Assembly (NCBI GenBank): GCA_913064995.1
Contig: CAJYBL010000059.1
Coordinates: forward strand, 1 to 8,261
DNA: 8,261 nucleotides
Reading direction: 5' to 3'
Origin: an uncultured Alphaproteobacteria bacterium
GTDB lineage: Bacteria; Pseudomonadota; Alphaproteobacteria; Puniceispirillales; Puniceispirillaceae
A program made the translations under genes and the position numbers. Shown one piece after another: positions 4,950-8,261 of the stretch. The notes under the pieces were generated by a model, which was not told the origin of the DNA, made no database searches, and worked only from the letters and a program-made list of their open reading frames with translations. Positions within the stretch are counted from its first letter, which is position 1, and each line of letters begins with the position of its first letter.

Positions 4950-5672
4950 ATGAGCATTTGGGGCATCATTATTGGCGGCACCGCAGGGTTTGCACTTGGC
5001 GGGCCGATTGGCGGATTGCTTGGCGCGGCGGCTGGTCATGCGGTCGAGTCCAAATTTGTGCCATCTCGCCCTGACCCACAAGCCACAAAGCGCGTTGCCT
5101 TTACCGTTGCAGTGATCGCGCTTTCGGCAAAAATGGCTAAGGCCGATGGCATTGTGACGCGTGATGAAATTGCCGCTTTTCGCGGACGCGTCCATATCCC
5201 ACCATCCGAGGTAAAACAGGTTGGCCGTTTTTGGGATTTGGCACGCCAAACACCCGACGGATTTGAAGATTACGCCAAACAGGTGGCACGGCTATTTGTG
5301 CCGCGCGCGCCAGTGCTAGAACAGTTGCTTGATCTATTGTTTCACATTGCCAAGTCAGATGGTGACATCACCGGCCCGGAGTTATCCTATCTGACAACAG
5401 TTGCTGGGATTTTTGGCTTTGATGAGGCCGATTTTGACCGGCTTTTGGCACTGCATCAGTCAAATGGCCCCTCGCCCTATGAAATTTTGGGTGTCAGCAG
5501 TGACATTGATGATCAGGCGCTCAGTAAACATTGGAAACATCTGGCGCGGACACATCACCCCGATACATTGACCGCCGATGGCATGCCCGAAGAATTTATC
5601 GCCGCCGCGAATGACCGGTTGGCCAAGATCAATGCGGCTTATGATGTTATTGCGCGCCAGCGCGGCCTGTAA
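4950..5672 (+). CDS. djlA: DjlA-like membrane-anchored co-chaperone (TerB plus J domain)
   Basis: A 240-residue protein with the DjlA layout: a short glycine-rich N-terminal membrane segment (residues about 3-30, MSIWGIIIGG then GFALGGPIGGLLGAAAGH), a TerB-like domain (about 48-170) and a C-terminal J domain (about 174-240). TerB shows two acidic repeats, KADGIVTRDE (64-73) and KSDGDITGPE (135-144), typical of its helical repeat. The J domain begins SPYEILGV and contains the HPD motif (203-205) that stimulates DnaK ATPase. The start at ATG 4950 matches the family N-terminus; its AAGG lies only 2 bases upstream, an unusually short spacing. A GTG at 4905 in the same frame is less likely. It is followed 18 bases later by the uup-type gene, probably one operon. 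It would act at the inner membrane facing the cytosol. Confidence 0.9.
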   Translation: MSIWGIIIGGTAGFALGGPIGGLLGAAAGHAVESKFVPSRPDPQATKRVAFTVAVIALSAKMAKADGIVTRDEIAAFRGRVHIPPSEVKQVGRFWDLARQTPDGFEDYAKQVARLFVPRAPVLEQLLDLLFHIAKSDGDITGPELSYLTTVAGIFGFDEADFDRLLALHQSNGPSPYEILGVSSDIDDQALSKHWKHLARTHHPDTLTADGMPEEFIAAANDRLAKINAAYDVIARQRGL

Positions 5673-5690
5673 CCGGTCAGGATAATTATT

Positions 5691-7565
5691 ATGGCACCCC
5701 CTCTTTTGACCATTGCCGATGCTGGCGTCAATCTTGGTGACCGCTGGCTGCTTCGCGGTGCCGATCTATCGCTTCACGCTGGTGACCGGCTGGCGCTTGT
5801 TGGGACGAATGGTGCCGGAAAATCAACCTTGATGAAACTTCTTGCCGGTCAGGGCGAGATGGATGAAGGCACGCTATGGATGTCGCCTGGTGCCGAAATT
5901 GCCTATTTGCCGCAAGCCCCGCAAATTCCGCCGGGCATAAGTCTTCGCGCGCTTGTCACCGCCGGTATGGAAGATGCCAAAATCGGCCATAAGGCCGATG
6001 CCATGCTAATGCGCATGGGGCTTGATCCGCTGCGGATGAGTGACGGGCTGTCGGGCGGCGAGACGCGGCGCGTATCTTTGGCACGCGCGCTTTACACCAA
6101 GCCCGATATCCTGCTTCTTGACGAGCCCACCAACCATATGGATTTGCCAACCATTGAATGGATGGAAAGTGTGCTTCACCAGCATCGCGGGGCGCTTTTG
6201 GTGGTCAGTCACGACCGCGCCTTTTTGCGCAATCTTGGTACCGGCATCATCTGGCTTCACAACAGCAAGCTGCGCCGCCGTAATGGGCATTTTGACGAAT
6301 TTGAATCTTGGTCAGACGGTATTCTTGCAGATGAGGCGGTGGTGCTTCACAAGATGGATCGCCGCATCGCCAGCGAAACCAAATGGTCGCGCGAAGGCAT
6401 TTCGGCAAGACGCAAACGCAATCAAGGGCGGCTTCGCGAACTTGCTGGCATGCGGGCTAAACGCGCCAAGGCTGGCGGGCTTACCCAACGGACCATGCGC
6501 ATGGAAACCGGCCCGGCTGATGGCGGTGGTCAATTAGTGCTAGAAGCGATTGACCTTTGCGCCAGCGTTCCAATCACCCAGCATGGCGCAATTGGAGGCG
6601 ACACCAGCACCAAGCCCGAACAACGCCGACAATTGCTGCAACATTTTAATTTGCTGGTGCGGCGAACCGACCGGATTGGCATTGTTGGGCCGAACGGCGT
6701 TGGCAAATCAACGCTGGTGCGGTTGCTGCTGGATATCACCAAACCCGATAGCGGGCGCGTACGCCAAGGGTTTGGCCTCATACCTGCCTATTTTGACCAA
6801 CGCCGCGAAGCGCTTGACCGCGACCAATCGCCGTGGACGATACTTAACGAAGGCGGAAGCGATATGATCGAAGTTGCCGGTCAAAGCAAACATGTCACCA
6901 GCTATCTTCGTGATTTCATGTTTGATGATGTGAAAATGACCCAGCGCGTATCCACCCTGTCGGGCGGCGAGCAAAACCGGCTGTTGCTTGCCAAGCTATT
7001 TGCCCAGACCCATAATTTTCTGGTTCTTGATGAGCCAACCAATGATCTGGATATTGAAACGCTGGAATTGCTTCAAGAAGTGATTGCCGATTATGACGGC
7101 ACGGTTCTGATCGTCAGCCATGACCGCGATTTTCTGGATCGCACCGTCACCGGCATTCTGGCTTTTGAAGGCGAGGCAAGGGTTGTTGCCCATGCTGGCG
7201 GCTATTCCGATTATCTAGCGCGCAAAAAAGCCACCGAGGGACGCCAAACCGACAAATCAGACAGCAAGAAATCAAAAGAATCAGCATCCGACAAACCCAA
7301 AATCAACCGGCCTGCCCGCCTGAGTTTCCGCGACAAGTACCGGCTTGATACTTTACCTGATGAAGTTGCCACAATTGACGCCAAAATCGCATTGATTGAA
7401 ACCAAACTGGCCGTGCCTGACCTGTTTCAAAATGACCCCGACCTGTTTAACCGGCTGGTAAACATGCTTGCCGCGCAAAAAGACAGCAAGGATCAAAAGG
7501 AAATAGAATGGCTGGAAGCGGCTGAAAAGGCCGAGGCCCTGGAACAAGACGGTAATCAAAACTAG
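5691..7565 (+). CDS. uup: ABC-F family ATPase, Uup type
   Basis: A 624-residue cytosolic protein with two ABC ATPase domains and no membrane region, as in ABC-F proteins that act on ribosomes. Domain 1: Walker A GTNGAGKST (38-46), LSGGE (120-124), Walker B LLLDEPTN (141-148), switch His174. The linker (about 215-275) has the Uup-type KWSREGISARRKRNQGRLR. Domain 2: GPNGVGKST (333-341), SGGE (424-427), VLDEPTN (445-451), His477. A charged Ser/Lys/Asp-rich spacer (about 515-540) leads to a C-terminal coiled-coil region (545-620) that is diagnostic of Uup against EttA. A stretch of about 20 residues at the start of domain 2 (296-319) looks like an insertion. ATG 5691 has AGGA eight bases upstream. 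The family is linked to ribosome and replication-related tolerance functions in Escherichia coli; the precise role here is inferred. Confidence 0.94.
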   Translation: MAPPLLTIADAGVNLGDRWLLRGADLSLHAGDRLALVGTNGAGKSTLMKLLAGQGEMDEGTLWMSPGAEIAYLPQAPQIPPGISLRALVTAGMEDAKIGHKADAMLMRMGLDPLRMSDGLSGGETRRVSLARALYTKPDILLLDEPTNHMDLPTIEWMESVLHQHRGALLVVSHDRAFLRNLGTGIIWLHNSKLRRRNGHFDEFESWSDGILADEAVVLHKMDRRIASETKWSREGISARRKRNQGRLRELAGMRAKRAKAGGLTQRTMRMETGPADGGGQLVLEAIDLCASVPITQHGAIGGDTSTKPEQRRQLLQHFNLLVRRTDRIGIVGPNGVGKSTLVRLLLDITKPDSGRVRQGFGLIPAYFDQRREALDRDQSPWTILNEGGSDMIEVAGQSKHVTSYLRDFMFDDVKMTQRVSTLSGGEQNRLLLAKLFAQTHNFLVLDEPTNDLDIETLELLQEVIADYDGTVLIVSHDRDFLDRTVTGILAFEGEARVVAHAGGYSDYLARKKATEGRQTDKSDSKKSKESASDKPKINRPARLSFRDKYRLDTLPDEVATIDAKIALIETKLAVPDLFQNDPDLFNRLVNMLAAQKDSKDQKEIEWLEAAEKAEALEQDGNQN

Positions 7566-7603
7566 CAGGGCGGGGTGAAAAGCGGTTTTTGCCACATGAT
7601 GGT

Positions 7604-7626
7604 TCTGGCCGAAACCGCCGGCCAGA
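7604..7626 (+). terminator. Hairpin downstream of uup, without T tract
   Basis: TCTGGCC (7604-7610) and GGCCAGA (7620-7626) form a 7-bp stem with a 9-base loop, starting about 40 bases after the uup stop codon. No run of T follows on either strand, so it is at most a pause or 3'-end stabilising structure. Confidence 0.35.
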
Positions 7627-7673
7627 TGGCTTGCAAAAGACGAATAGCTCCAGCCGGTTTGGTTAGCCGAGGC

Positions 7674-8261
7674 TTGCTCGCCACGATGAATCAATAAAAA
7701 GCCGCCTGCGGTGATAAATAATCCCACAAATCCAAGAAGGCTAAACGCCTCGCCAAAGACTGACCATACTATCGGCATCGTAACTGACGGCGCAAAATAC
7801 TGCAAAGCCGATACCCGTGCCGCATTGCGTGTTCAGATCAAATGCAGCATCAAGAAAATTAACAAAATCAACACCAAGACCCCAAGCCATTGATAAAGAT
7901 GGATACGCTCGGCCACCAGGTAAGTCGTAATCAGGGCGGTCAAAACCGGCTGCAACACCGTTGCCCACCGCTGATGCCAAATTCAAGCGCCTTGAGAAAA
8001 ATAACAAGCCAAAGAAAATGCACCAAAAAACCAATCAGTAAATTGCGCTAACAAGGCCAGTGCCATTCAGATCGCAAGCTGACATGGGCACCGACAAGCG
8101 GCACCGCAATCGTATAACGGAAAAACAGCAAACCAAAGGTACCCTATAGCGGCAAACCGATCTTGGATCCGGCATAGCCAATGCTCCACAACAGCAGAAA
8201 CAATAGTTCGTCTGCGCCGATGGTCCGTGTTGTGCGCAAAGCCGCATGTATATTTGCCTTC
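7674..8261 (-). pseudogene. Decayed EamA/DMT-family transporter gene, N-terminus off the right edge
   Basis: Remains of an inner-membrane transporter of the drug/metabolite superfamily (EamA domains). Read on the minus strand from 8260, the frame gives ELLFLLLWSIGYAGSKIGLPL, then TAG (8146-8144), GTFGLLFFRYTIAVPLVGA, a second TAG (8050-8048), and RNLLIGFLVHFLWLVIFLKA then LEFGIS. A frameshift near 7966-7972 moves the homology to another frame: WATVLQPVLTALITTYLVAE then RIHLYQWLGV. A TGA follows at 7835-7833, and then ALQYFAPSVTMPIVWSVFGE and FITAGGFLLIHR, which is the end of a second EamA domain. The end of domain 1 abuts the end of domain 2, so about 100 residues in the middle are gone. No clear original stop is left. 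It converges on uup. Sequencing error could explain one lesion but not all of them. Confidence 0.85.

Noticed and set aside
6040..6537. 165-codon plus-strand open frame inside the uup gene
   Set aside because: It overlaps the strongly supported ABC-F frame, has no ribosome binding site and reads as a Trp/Cys/Pro-rich shadow translation.
7833..8146. Recoding of TAG or TGA in the transporter gene
   Set aside because: The frameshift and the missing middle cannot be explained by stop-codon recoding, and other genes here use TAG and TAA as normal stops.

Overview
The window looks like a chromosomal stretch of an alphaproteobacterium of moderate G+C, possibly a marine lineage of the SAR116/Rhodospirillales type. 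That placement is inferred from family-level resemblance: the KHQS-x-WE form of the PlsC active site, the GVPS-type glutathione peroxidase, the DUF2237 protein and the Uup-like ABC-F protein. No rRNA, tRNA, CRISPR array or intact mobile element is visible. Most of the window is ordinary housekeeping and small-metabolism genes, packed closely in both orientations.

Layout from left to right. At 1-459 (minus) is the N-terminal part of an exported glutathione peroxidase that runs off the left edge. At about 528-761 (plus) is a compact, self-contained unit: a possible promoter, an exceptionally long Shine-Dalgarno match, a 26-codon ORF, two short hairpins and a strong intrinsic terminator. This is the least explained object in the window. 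At 823-1197 (minus) is a single-domain rhodanese with a good sigma70-type promoter. At 1304-2197 (minus) is a homocysteine S-methyltransferase. At 2198-2459 is an intergenic region with a perfect 14-bp palindrome and a 20-bp tandem repeat, possibly the leftover end of an IS21-type element.

At 4029-2460 (minus) is a four-gene group: plsC (acyltransferase), a DUF2237 protein, a 65-residue unknown protein and a 58-residue single-span membrane protein. Gaps are 2 to 50 bases, so it is probably one operon. An intrinsic-terminator-like hairpin lies upstream of plsC on the same strand. At 4174-4530 (plus) is a 118-residue conserved-looking unknown gene. It converges on a TusA-family sulfur carrier gene (4821-4543, minus).

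At 4950-7565 (plus) is a probable two-gene operon: a DjlA-like membrane co-chaperone (TerB plus J domain), then an Uup-type ABC-F ATPase 18 bases downstream. At 8261-7674 (minus) is a decayed EamA/DMT transporter gene with two in-frame TAG codons, a frameshift, a TGA and an apparent loss of its middle.

Functional links are loose. Rhodanese and TusA both handle sulfane sulfur, and the methyltransferase makes methionine. PlsC acts in phospholipid synthesis. DjlA and Uup point to protein folding and ribosome-associated quality control. No clear new multigene defence or biosynthetic system is visible. The best candidates for something undescribed are the 26-codon transcription unit and the two small proteins at the end of the plsC operon.
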